Positions 10,052 through 19,565 of a stretch of 29,370 nucleotides of DNA are shown piece by piece (within the stretch, counting starts at the first letter, position 1; every line of letters begins with the position of its first letter). The stretch comes from Discostella pseudostelligera (lineage: Eukaryota > Bacillariophyta > Thalassiosirophyceae > Thalassiosirales > Thalassiosiraceae), in NCBI GenBank assembly GCA_036940085.1, contig JALLBK010000716.1, positions 1-29,370 on the forward strand, read 5' to 3'. The notes beneath the pieces were generated by a model. It saw nothing but the letters and a program-made list of their open reading frames with translations. It did no database searches and was not told the DNA's origin. Both the position numbers and the translations under genes were made by a program.

Positions 10052-10107
10052 GACGGACAGGCACCTTCTATGAATTGAACAAAATGCTACGTAACCTTCT
10101 GTCCGTC
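10052..10107. promoter_or_regulatory. GACGGACAG dyad element, copy 1
   Basis: The left arm GACGGACAG (10052-10060) and right arm CTGTCCGTC (10099-10107) are perfect 9-nt inverted repeats around a 38-nt spacer. AATT lies at offset 22-25 from the left end. A similar element occurs in the other two divergent promoters of the window. The function is inferred only from this recurrence. Confidence 0.7.
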
Positions 10108-10154
10108 AAATATCGCTTCTGGAAGTGTTGTGAGATTAAGATTCGCTCAGTTCT

Positions 10155-10241
10155 CTTCCCGCCATTTTCGCAAGCACTACTCTCTTCCCGCCATTTTCGC
10201 CAAATTGCCAAATGTTCGCCAATATTCTTCCCGCCATTTTC
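10155..10241. promoter_or_regulatory. Cluster of three E2F-like sites upstream of Misato/DML1
   Basis: CTTCCCGCCATTTTC occurs three times, starting at 10155, 10184 and 10227. The first two extend identically to CTTCCCGCCATTTTCGC. On the other strand the core reads GGCGGGAA, the classic E2F/DP half-site. The cluster ends about 80 bp before the chosen ATG at 10323. Confidence 0.6.
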
Positions 10242-10322
10242 ATTCTCCACATCTTCTATTGTGCTATGTATTGCTATGCACTTCGCCATAAACGTAAGTA
10301 CATCAAAAGCAAGTCGTCCACC

Positions 10323-13300
10323 ATGACATCCGACGGCAATAATGGCAATGGCGGCGGAGGAGGCGAGATAGTACACATCTCCCTCGGATCTACTGCCAAT
10401 TACATCACATCACACTTCTTGAATCTGCAGGGGCTGGCTGCGACACCTTCTTCATCATCATCATCATCACGCGATTATGACAACTGCTACGGGCAAGACC
10501 AGCGTGATCGGGAGAGTTCGCTGTGTGATCCTTCCATCACACATTGCACCGCATCCTCCACATCGTCATCATCATCATCATCTTCCAATAATCGAATGTA
10601 TGTCCCCCGAACACTCATTGTAGATGGTCGAGATTCATTTGGAACATCGTGGGGGGGATTAGGTTCGCAGCGGGACGTGCTCATTTCGTCAAACCATCAA
10701 CATCCTAATCATACGTCGTTACAACATGCGCATCCATCGAATCATACTAATGTTGCTAACACCAATTCCGCGTGGGATGGGGCAGTTTCACTATTTGATC
10801 CTTCGCTATCATATTTTGGCGAGAAGAATGATACAAATACTACTACCAATGAAGGTGATGATCGACGATTGCCACCAAGACAACAAGCTAACCAACGACA
10901 GCAGCAGCAGCAACATGACAAAGACGACCCATTACACAAATTCCATGAAGCTGCCTCTCTCGTGGGACTATCATCACAACATTCTCGCTTTCGTGTCACT
11001 TCTTCTTCTTCTTCGGCAGCTGCAGTCTCGTATTCATCGTACAATGAAAATTATGACAAGGATGACGACGAGGAGGAAGAGGAGGAAGAAATGGATGACT
11101 ACGATCGCGAGCGACAACAACGTCAACTAGCCAAACTACAGCATCAAACTCGAGAGAAGGAAAAGGAATGGAAGGCTTGTATGGAGTCCTCATGGGAGGA
11201 GGCATTTTATGGTGGTGGAATATTATCCTCGTCAGATATGGCCACATCTACCAAGGAGGGACACTACAGTGATTCGACATCATCGGGCAAAAAGGTTGAC
11301 GTTACGAATGATCTTTCAAACGATGGTACTCATATTACCAACGCAATGAAGGCGATGTCAACAACAACAGCCAGAAATGAACGGGAAATTCAATGGCACG
11401 ATTATTGGATGCCACCACGACCACGCGAATCGGACTATCAAGTGCCTCTTCCATTTGATTCAATGTCGACATCCTCATCGTCGTCGTTGTTGTGGCCCAC
11501 ATCGTACAATAGGGGATACAATCCCATATCATCGAGTGGTGGCGAAGGAGGAGGAGGAGGAGGTGGTGGAGGCAATGGCAATGATGGTTGCATTACCAAC
11601 TCATGGCGGGAGCACGTCCTATCAGAAAAACTGCGGAGAGTGTTGGAAGCATCGGATATTGTCAAGGGGTGCAATGTCTTCGTCGATGGTGGTGGCGCAA
11701 GCCCTTCATTTGCAGGCGGTCCATCCTCCTCGAATGCTATCGTAGCCGGGGGAGGGTTTCACGCTGGATTGGCAGCATCCCTCCTTGAGGAACTGTCTGA
11801 AGAATGTCGCTCTGCTGGAAGATGGGCGGTGATGGTCGATCCACCCTTGTATCCTAGTAGTACTACCTTCGGTGATGGAAGTAATGAAAGCACAGGTTGC
11901 GATCATCAGGCAAATCGATTTCGCCAACGAGTGAATGCTGGCCTGGCATTGCATGGCCTGTCGACGAATGCTGATGCATTTTTGCCAGTGTCGATCGATG
12001 ATGCGCATCGCGCTCTGTATCATGACAATGATGGTGATCATGGACGACAATCTTCGCCAAATCGCGTGCTGTTTGAGGGAAGCGCGGCAATCTCGCTTGC
12101 GCTGGAGGCGTCGACTCTATTCTACCGTCTTCGTCGTACTCAGCAAAACACCTCTTCCGTTGGTCGAATGGGTTCCGGTGGTGGGAGTGGCGGCGCAACA
12201 CGTCGTCGTAGCCGAATTGGGATCCAATCTGGATATTATCAGGGATATGGTGGTAGCAGCAACCGCTACGAGGAATGCGACAATGAACCGTATGCCACGT
12301 CGCCATCGATGACGTATCATGAGTTCCTAGCATGTCTACGCCCCTCGTCAGATAGGCGACGGTCGGTTTTGGAGTTGGATGCGTTGCTTCATCCGATATC
12401 GTATCCATTTGCTGCTGGGGGTGGGGGTGGATCCGTATCATCGTTACTTTCAGGAACTAGTGGTAATGCATTGCCCCCTTCGTTACTTGCTTCATTGACA
12501 TCATCTGGAATTATAGGAAATACCAATGCCATGGGAGAATTGCATAGACGAATGATGAGGGGGACAAATGTGGAACTCATGATGTTGGAGCAACGGGGTC
12601 GGCAGTATCGGTCGTCACGTGGAAGATCCTCTACTATGCCAACAAAGCCAGGAGAATGGTTGGATGATATTTCTACCAAAACATTAGAGGGTGGTGGATT
12701 GCTCTCCTCGCTCTCTGGCAACTCTACTCCTTTCGGCAGGCGATCAGATCATCGTCACTTTGCTTTATCGACATCCCTGCGTCCGGCAGACTCTGATTCC
12801 CGCTCTTTCTCATCTGGAATAAATACCATCCCTGGTGGTGGTAGTGATTGCGTTGTATCTTCATTCCTCCGTCCGATAATGGAAAGCATGGGATCTAACT
12901 ATCGTCCTGAAGTGAGTTCGGGTTTAGTTGTAAAGGATTCAGTCGTTGAGTTGACTGAAGTGGATTCATATTGGCGGTCAATCTTTTCGGATAGACGTTC
13001 GTCACACGGTGATAGTAGTATGGCAACAACATCTCGAATAACGCCAAGAGAACGAGCATCGCTCACTCCACAATTATCGGTGCTTGGAAATTCCACCCGT
13101 TCGTACCCGAGGCTCAAGTCAATCTCCGATGGAATAATCGATTCGTTGCAATCGCGATGCAATATGGGCTATTTGTCTCGTGATGTCATGTCTGGTCTCA
13201 TTCCAGAAAAGGATGACTGTGAGGAGGCATTGGAATACTGTCGTGAATTGGTAGATGTCTACGAACCTCCGATGGGAAGCGGGCTAGTATTAGGAGAAAA

Positions 13301-13346
13301 TGAGAATGATGACATGAATGCATACTTCGACGAAAGTGATGATTAG
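10323..13346 (+). CDS. Misato/DML1-like tubulin-fold protein
   Basis: This is a single-exon gene of 1007 residues from the ATG at 10323. It opens with EIVHISLGSTANYITSHFLNLQ, matching the tubulin-like N-terminal segment of Misato/DML1 proteins. YVPRTLIVDGRDSFGTSWGG, the second family block, follows after a serine-rich insert. A conserved C-terminal part includes WREHVLSEKLRRVLEASDIVKGCNVFVDGG, GFHAGLAASLLEELSEE and AGRWAVMVDPP. DML1/Misato proteins are linked to mitochondrial distribution in yeast and to chromosome segregation in flies, with a degenerate tubulin/FtsZ-like core. The usual length is about 450-570 residues, so nearly half here is low-complexity insert (poly-Ser, poly-Gln, an Asp/Glu run near nt 11060, poly-Gly near nt 11545). 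It converges on the ERCC6L-like gene with only 64 bp between stops. Upstream lie three E2F-like sites and the dyad. The ATG at 10212 would add 37 hydrophobic residues; I consider this less likely. Confidence 0.82.
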   Translation: MTSDGNNGNGGGGGEIVHISLGSTANYITSHFLNLQGLAATPSSSSSSSRDYDNCYGQDQRDRESSLCDPSITHCTASSTSSSSSSSSNNRMYVPRTLIVDGRDSFGTSWGGLGSQRDVLISSNHQHPNHTSLQHAHPSNHTNVANTNSAWDGAVSLFDPSLSYFGEKNDTNTTTNEGDDRRLPPRQQANQRQQQQQHDKDDPLHKFHEAASLVGLSSQHSRFRVTSSSSSAAAVSYSSYNENYDKDDDEEEEEEEMDDYDRERQQRQLAKLQHQTREKEKEWKACMESSWEEAFYGGGILSSSDMATSTKEGHYSDSTSSGKKVDVTNDLSNDGTHITNAMKAMSTTTARNEREIQWHDYWMPPRPRESDYQVPLPFDSMSTSSSSSLLWPTSYNRGYNPISSSGGEGGGGGGGGGNGNDGCITNSWREHVLSEKLRRVLEASDIVKGCNVFVDGGGASPSFAGGPSSSNAIVAGGGFHAGLAASLLEELSEECRSAGRWAVMVDPPLYPSSTTFGDGSNESTGCDHQANRFRQRVNAGLALHGLSTNADAFLPVSIDDAHRALYHDNDGDHGRQSSPNRVLFEGSAAISLALEASTLFYRLRRTQQNTSSVGRMGSGGGSGGATRRRSRIGIQSGYYQGYGGSSNRYEECDNEPYATSPSMTYHEFLACLRPSSDRRRSVLELDALLHPISYPFAAGGGGGSVSSLLSGTSGNALPPSLLASLTSSGIIGNTNAMGELHRRMMRGTNVELMMLEQRGRQYRSSRGRSSTMPTKPGEWLDDISTKTLEGGGLLSSLSGNSTPFGRRSDHRHFALSTSLRPADSDSRSFSSGINTIPGGGSDCVVSSFLRPIMESMGSNYRPEVSSGLVVKDSVVELTEVDSYWRSIFSDRRSSHGDSSMATTSRITPRERASLTPQLSVLGNSTRSYPRLKSISDGIIDSLQSRCNMGYLSRDVMSGLIPEKDDCEEALEYCRELVDVYEPPMGSGLVLGENENDDMNAYFDESDD

Positions 13347-13410
13347 TTCAAAGATTTTGATTCTATTAGCGGTTGAATGCCTAATGCGTTCACCGTAATG
13401 CAGTAGTAGA

Positions 13411-16400
13411 TCATAGCCATCCTAGGACACCTGCGACTTGAGCAACTTTGGCGTGGATTGTTAGTTTGTCCTCGCCCTTGATCAAAGCAAAATCTCCTTC
13501 GATCGAAGATAGCAGAACATCCATTGCATCGCCATACTTTTGATTCGCAATCAATGACTCAGCATCGCGCAAAGTATCCTCGACATGACTACTTTGGTGG
13601 GCCTGTTTTGTTTGAGCTCGTTTTGCCTTCTTTGCATCCTCTATTTTCTGTTTTGTCCTATTCAAGCCCCCGCCAAGCGGCTTCAAGTCAAGGATGGCTT
13701 CCGGCGACGAATCATCAACCGTAAGGTCAATATGAGCATTCAATGGAGTAACCCCCTTCCCCATGCCCGCCTTTTGATATGGCAATCGCGAAAAAGGAGC
13801 CCCGTCGTTGTCCACATCGATTTCAATAGTAGAATACAAGACGTCATGACTTGCAACACCGATGACCATGGGGTGCTTCGTCAAGAAGGATGGCTTTCCA
13901 GACGATTCCGCGGCATTGTTGTCCGACTTTTTGTGAAATTTCTCCAGTGTCGCTGAGACTCCATCCGGCGCAAGCTTGAATAGATCCTTCAATTCGGAGT
14001 AATCAAAATACCTTGCAGTAGCCCCGGCGTTAGACAAGACTACCCGTTTAATTCCATCTTTATGCACTTGCTTTTCGTACATCTTCTCTTCGACTGTGCC
14101 TGCAGATATGAACCTATAGACAGTGACGTCTCTAGTTTGGCCCTGATGAAATAGATAGTAGATGAAGACGTAAATGAGAGGACGATAAGAAAACTAAAAA
14201 TCGCACACCTCTGATTGCGCTTACAATTCGATAGCATCTGTCTACAGCCTGCGAGTCTTCTGCTGGATTCCACGATGGATCGTAAATGATGGCCCTATCA
14301 GCACCTGTGTTTCAAAGGATGTTGCAATATGCTTGTGAGCTCTCGGCAATTTATGACACGGTGATAGGTGGGGGTTTTGGAACCAACCACATAGTCTTAC
14401 CAGTCAATGTAATGCCAACTCCAGCAGCTTTCGTCGAAAGAAGCATGATATCGATTCCTGAGTTACTATCGTTGAAATGATCCACGGATTTTTGACGTGA
14501 CTTCTCAGCGGTGGTCCCGTCAATTCGAAGGTGGGTGATCGATCCAGGCAATGCCCGTTCCATAATATCCAACATCTTCGTGCTCTGTGAAAATACTAGC
14601 GCCCTGTGACCGGAACGTTTTAATCGATGAATTAGATCAATCAGCACCTGCAGCTTGGTACTATCTTTGACTAACAGATCGACATCATCATATTCTTTGT
14701 ACCTGCCAGAGGCGTCTTTGACAAGTGACGGATGACCACATAACATTTTCAACCACGACACGGCGGCGAGAGGAGTAGAAGATCCGCCATCAAATACTTG
14801 ATGCTCCGCGAAATGTTCATACATGCGTCGTTGTTTCGCGGACAATCGAGTGAAAACAACCAATTCCTTCTTCTTGGGCATGGTATCCTCAAACTCAGTC
14901 TCCTTCAGCCGTTGAAGGAAGTACGGTTGGATTACCTGCTGGAGCTTTCCATTCATCTCGGCAGCCTTCTTTATTGCCCAATCGGATGCATTCCGTTGTC
15001 TACCATCTTCGATTGGATAACCATATTGATTGAGAAATGTTTTGATTGATCCAAGAAGTTGGGATGATGTCGCCCAATCGAACAGAGCATGGAGTTCTCG
15101 CATATTGTTTTGTATTGGAGTACCGGTGAGGAGTAATCGACGAGTCTTCTCCGAGCGTGCCAGTATTCTAATATCTTGGGAGGTTTTCGTTTTGCGATTC
15201 TTGCAGATGTGTCCCTCGTCGAGGATGACGTAACACCAGTGATGTTCCGGGAATGTCGTGGCCATTGAGCTTAGATCGGTTATGTGATTTGACACTAGTC
15301 CCTGCAAAAGATTGATAATATTAAGAAGAGAATAAGCAATATGAGATTTCGTTCGTTCATCAAAATATTTCTACCATGGAAGCAAGCCAAATTCATTTGC
15401 AACTCACATAGGTAGTAACAATAAGTCTCGGAGCATCCGCACTACAACAAAACGCTTCCGTAAATATCCTCTTCCGCTTCTCACTTTTCATATCACTCGT
15501 CACGGCGTACACCGTAGCCTTGGACACACACATATTCTTTACGATGAGATTCGCTTCCCTCTCCCAGCTTCGTACTACCGACTTTGGGCAAACCACAATA
15601 GCATTATATATAGTTCTGGCCCGCATGAGTGATCCAAGATAGGCCAATGTGCTGAGTGTCTTACCCATGCCCATATCATCAGCTAAGATGCCCCCCTTGA
15701 TTTTATTCCGATGTAAACTTGCCATCCACTGCACACCAATGCGTTGATGTTGGAATAATTTGTTGTACAGTGGAAGTGGAAGGCGTACCTTGGGCCATTT
15801 GACGTTATTGGAGTGGGTAGTGTCGGAGGGTAAAGTGAGATCGCGTCTGGTGTCGTCGAGTTCCCAACATCCGCAGCTGTCAAAGCAGGTGACACTCTTT
15901 TCGTCGGTGCTACTACTACTGCTGCTGCTGCTGTTGACATTCTCTGCATCATCAAATGTTGCATCTGCATTCCTACCCTTGTCATCTTCGTTGACATACT
16001 CTGAGTCATCATCGGCGTAATCGTCGTCATTGTCATTGCTATCAACGTCGTCGTCGTCATCATCATTCAAGTTTAGGCCAGAGAAGTTTAAGATATCATC
16101 CTCCTCCTCTTCTTTCTCCGCAATCGGTTCTTCAACTCCCGATGACTTGAGCGTCGGTTCATCCCTCGTGTTGTTGCTATCGCTGCTGTTGTTGTTGTTG
16201 TTGTTGTTGTTGTGATCTAAGTTGCTGACTGTGCTCTCATCATCATCATCATCATCATCCATGATAATTCGCCGTCGTAGTTTCATCGAATCCACACTAA
16301 AATCATCATCACTATCATCACTTAAACCACCACCAGCTGCACCACCAGCAGCGGTGGAGAATGATGGTCCATAAATCATTTCCATAACCTCTTCAATTTC

Positions 16401-16907
16401 AGTATCTAGCGTTTGTCCAATGCGTTGGATGGTATCGCGAATGTATTGCGAATTGGGTGGTGGTGGACTTTTCATCATATTATTTCTGATGTTGTTGTTG
16501 TTGGGTGTTGATGATGCATCATCGAGCGGCTGCATAAGATTTGTCGAGGATGTGGACATGGGAGTGTTGTTGTTGTTGTTGTTGTTGTTCATTGTGTAGT
16601 TGGAGTTGAGAGTTGCTGGGTGGCGTCGTCGTCGAGTCGAGGATGTAGGCGGTGGTGGCGGTGACACCATGAGCAGATCGGTATCGTCGTAGATTGCCAA
16701 TGACGTCGAGAGGAGTTCGCCAATCTCGTCATCATCAACAGATGCAGCATCAGCAGCATGGTTGTCGCCACCGTCGTCCGTGGTGTCGGCACGTTGATCC
16801 ATGACCATGGCATCGCTAATTGATCTTCCACTCATCTTCGCTCCTTCTCCCGCCGCCACGACGCCTTCTGCCACGGCATTGATTCTGTTCTCCTTGTCAT
16901 CCATCAT
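13411..16907 (-). CDS. SNF2-family ATPase, ERCC6L/PICH-like
   Basis: Four exons: 16907-15408, 15301-14401, 14304-14225 and 14142-13411, with introns of 106, 96 and 82 nt (donors GTGAGT, GTAAGA, GTAAGC; acceptors TTGCAG, CACAG, ATCAG), giving about 1070 residues. Exon 1 codes for an acidic, Asn/Asp/Ser-repeat N-terminus, then HQRIGVQWM and Walker [11 protein letters not shown]. Exon 2 has the DEGH box ([10 protein letters not shown]), [20 protein letters not shown] and motif V GVGITLTG. The 80-nt exon 3 gives [26 protein letters not shown], and exon 4 starts [11 protein letters not shown], restoring the arginine-finger motif R-I-G-Q. Downstream, [12 protein letters not shown] and [15 protein letters not shown] resemble the post-helicase region of ERCC6L (PICH), a translocase on anaphase bridges. 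The closest alternative is CSB/ERCC6. The promoter has E2F-like sites. Confidence 0.88.
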
Positions 16908-17132
16908 TGTAAAGAGGGCAGCCTACAATAAATAGTGTATGGCAACGATCCATGCGATGGGCTCGACGTGGACAGCAATGGCAATGATGAATGATGAAGA
17001 TGAATGCTTGTGCTGGTGCCGGTTTGATCGCGATGTTGTTGTGTTGTATGCTGAATGCTGCTGTTTTTGGTTCGACGGCGCGGCAACAACAGCAACGGTC
17101 TGATTCGTCAGTTCTACCAATTCCTCTGCAGC

Positions 17133-17180
17133 CTCCCGCCAAAATTCTCATGTCTCCCGCCAAAATTATCTTCCCGCCAA
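17133..17180. promoter_or_regulatory. Cluster of three E2F-like sites upstream of the ERCC6L-like gene
   Basis: CTCCCGCCAAAATT occurs at 17133 and 17154, and CTTCCCGCCAA at 17170. The reverse strand reads TTTTGGCGGGAG, very close to the E2F consensus TTTTGGCGGGAA. The sites lie about 226-273 bp upstream of the minus-strand start at 16907. Confidence 0.65.
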
Positions 17181-17216
17181 TATATTATTGCCACGTGTGC
17201 TCGCTAAGTAGTGATT

Positions 17217-17274
17217 GACGGACAGACGTACTTATCGAATTCTCTTCGATGAATTATTAAGTCGCCTGTCCGTC
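17217..17274. promoter_or_regulatory. GACGGACAG dyad element, copy 2
   Basis: Perfect 9-nt inverted arms lie at 17217-17225 and 17266-17274, around a 40-nt spacer. AATT lies at offset 22-25 as in the other two copies. The spacer ends AGTCGC, matching AGTCGT in copy 3. Confidence 0.7.
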
Positions 17275-17568
17275 GTTAATGCCCCGTTTCTGAGGTGGGC
17301 GGGGCGCGCGGGCTTATCGACCATCGTCACACAAGGACACGTCACAACAACATGTCACATAGAAGTACAACCACGATAGACCACAATACATGATTCATGA
17401 CCACTGCCGAGTATTGATGTCTTACCCATCGATCCAGGAGCATACACATCTGCATCATCACTGTCTTCATTACCTCTCTCTCTCTCTCTTGCTCAACTGG
17501 CCTGCTTCACGAGTCATATCACATCATTCATCATTATCGTACCCCGCCGACCAATTATTTCTCTTTGA

Positions 17569-19450
17569 ATGTCGAACGACCGTCGATTGCGCCATCGCGC
17601 TTCAACACACGCTTCGCATTATTTCAATAATAACGGATCTTCGTCATCGTCGTCATCTGTGCCAACTTCACATCCACCACAGCGTCGGAAATTAGTGCAG
17701 TTTGGCACTATGGATATGGAGGATGCCTATAGAAATAATGTGAGTGGCGATGCGAAGCATCATCCACCATCACATCATCATGACAATAAACATAATGCAC
17801 AAAATAAATCATTGGAAGATGACATGGATGAAGAGCATGGATGTGATCAATACGAAATGACATCACCGTTGCTAGGTAGTAGTAATGATGGAGGAGGAAG
17901 AGGAGGAGGGGGCAGTGCTATTATTCAACATGATGCAAATGGAAATACGATGAAAAAACACAATCGAATATCATCTACAACAACAAAAGCGTCATTATCC
18001 TCCGCTACCGCTGCTATTGATCATGGTGGAGCAGACCATCACCACCACGACAAGAATACTACGCTCTCAGCAACATCATTATCCTCAAATCATGCAAAAT
18101 TATTGCACGATTCCACCTCCAAAACCGACATACGTTCCCAAACACTCTACCTCAAAACAGCCTTTTGGTTAACCGCCTGGTACTCCACATCCTTGGCAAC
18201 ATTATTCTTGAATAAGATTATATTATCACGTCCGAATTCTTCAGTGCATGTTCTTGGAATGTGTCAAATGACTACGGCTGCCGTGCTTGGTGGATGGAGT
18301 ACCTATGGTGGATTGGATTATATGACTAGAAAGGGACGAGGGTTGTATGATTGTCTGATGGAGGTTTATCGATGTAGAATAGTTAGGGGTGGTGGTACTA
18401 CTTCGTCGGTCACCAAAAATCGAAGTGCAGACAATATTGATGGATCATTATTAACAAATTCATCCAAATCGAATACGAGCATGCTACCTTCAAAATCCAA
18501 ATCAAACAATAATACCGTTGCTGCTAGTGTAGTGTGCGGCAATGTCGGNGAGCATGCTACCTTCAAAATCCAAATCAAACAATAATACCGTTGCTGCTAG
18601 TGTAGTGTGCGGCAATGTCGGTGGGGGCGCTGGTAATTTAGGAGGAGCAGGCGGCATCAGCTTTCATTTTGCACGTGACATGAGCATCGTCGGCATATTA
18701 AGGGGTGTCACAGTCCTCCTTGGCCTAGTCGCACTCGAACATGTCCCAGTCTCCTTCGTCGAAACAATCAAAGCCACTGCACCGGCATTTACGGTATTGT
18801 TTGCCCGGCTGATATTGCAAGAACGGACCGCCCCAACGGTTATGCTAACATTGGTACCGGTTGTGGGCGGTTTGATATTGTGCAGTGCATCGAAATTACG
18901 ATTTGATACTATTGGATTTGTTGCGGCCGTAATGAACAATTGTGCGGACTGTGTACAGAATGTCATGTCGAAGCGTATGTTGGCGCATGTGAAACCGACC
19001 CAGTTGCAATTCTACACAAGTGTGGCGGCATTGGTACTTCAAACTCCGTTGATTCTCCGGGATGTTTCGGGGTTGGTAGGGAATTGGGCACAACATGCCA
19101 CAGACGAGGATATTACAATTCACGCAGAAGAACGACACCTCGATACTACCGAAGATGATGGAGAATTTATGCCATCATCCTACTATCATCAAAATGAATG
19201 GTCGCTTACGAAACTCTTAATTGTCGATGCGATATTCTATCATTTACAATCTGTCTCGGCGTACTGCACAATGGGATGTATGAATCCTGTATCTCAATCT
19301 GTAGCGAATACTTTGAAGAGGGCACTGCTGGTCTGGGCATCGATATTGTACTTTGGCAACCCGGTAACAAGTAGCGGAATTGTGGGTATACTGATGGTCG
19401 TAGCTGGGGTCTTCTTGTATAATCATGTCCGAAGAATTCATCAATCTTAA
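17569..19450 (+). CDS. SLC35E2-like transporter of the triose-phosphate/nucleotide-sugar family (frame broken by assembly duplication)
   Basis: The gene starts at ATG 17569. Its frame runs to 18548, where an N and an exact 72-bp repeat shift it by one base; the second frame then runs to the stop at 19450. Counting the repeat once gives one continuous protein of about 602 residues. Residues 1-190 are low-complexity and His/Ser/Gly-rich. Membrane segments start near nt 18154 (YLKTAFWLTAWYSTSLATLFLNKIIL). After an insert, the family blocks are VSFVETIKATAPAFTVLFARL, NNCADCVQNVMSKRML, LQFYTSVAALVLQTP, YHLQSVSAYCTMG and PVSQSVANTLKRALLVWASI. Their order and wording fit SLC35E2-type members of the drug/metabolite transporter superfamily. 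The substrate cannot be read from the sequence. The TPT-domain assignment is firm and the E2 subgroup is likely. Confidence 0.88.
18477..18621. repeat. Exact 72-bp direct duplication flanking a single N (probable assembly artefact)
   Basis: Positions 18477-18548 and 18550-18621 are identical, separated only by N at 18549. The 73-base offset moves the reading frame by exactly one. Collapsing one copy with the N restores the transporter frame. This is what two overlapping contigs joined with a placeholder gap look like. Confidence 0.92.
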
Positions 19451-19565
19451 TTCATGAACTTTACAAACCCCCAGAGTAATCACTAGCGATTTGCTAAATT
19501 GGAATACTTTGTTCGTTAGAACATCCGGCTACAACTACAACTCATATTTCTTATTGAGTTGTAGC
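19451..19565. other. Short convergent 3' intergenic region
   Basis: These 115 bp lie between the stops of the transporter and the S9 peptidase. Nothing beyond presumed 3' untranslated sequence is seen. Confidence 0.5.

Larger units (their letters stand above)
9821..10322. promoter_or_regulatory. Divergent promoter between CER1-FMO and Misato/DML1 genes
   Basis: This is a head-to-head intergenic region of about 500 bp. It contains a short GGAT microsatellite, the GACGGACAG dyad (10052-10107) and three E2F-like sites (10155-10241), the last two elements listed separately. An in-frame ATG at 10212 would extend the plus-strand gene into the E2F-like cluster. I prefer the ATG at 10323, which sits just before the conserved tubulin-like start. 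Confidence 0.6.
16908..17568. promoter_or_regulatory. Divergent promoter between ERCC6L-like and SLC35E2-like genes
   Basis: This head-to-head region of 661 bp contains three E2F-like sites (17133-17180) and the second dyad element (17217-17274). A CT-rich run lies near 17475-17490. An open frame at 16991-17218 begins like a signal peptide, but it overlaps the E2F-like cluster and has no family match, so it is not called. Confidence 0.6.

Noticed and set aside
10052..10107. Dyad element as a bacterial-type terminator or tRNA-like hairpin
   Set aside because: A 9-nt stem with a ~40-nt loop, no T run and no cloverleaf motifs fits neither. The window is clearly eukaryotic.
10212..10322. Upstream ATG adding 37 hydrophobic residues to Misato/DML1
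   Set aside because: The extension overlaps an E2F-like site and precedes the usual conserved start. Family members begin close to the EIVHISLG block. A mitochondrial-type signal here cannot be fully excluded.
14281..14400. Possible independent small gene between the second and third exons of the ERCC6L-like gene
   Set aside because: It is fully explained as a 96-nt intron plus the 80-nt exon that restores SNF2 motifs V and VI.
16991..17218. Open frame with a signal-peptide-like start in the ERCC6L/SLC35E2 divergent promoter
   Set aside because: It is short, has no family match and overlaps the E2F-like cluster and the edge of the dyad. It is more likely promoter sequence that happens to be open.
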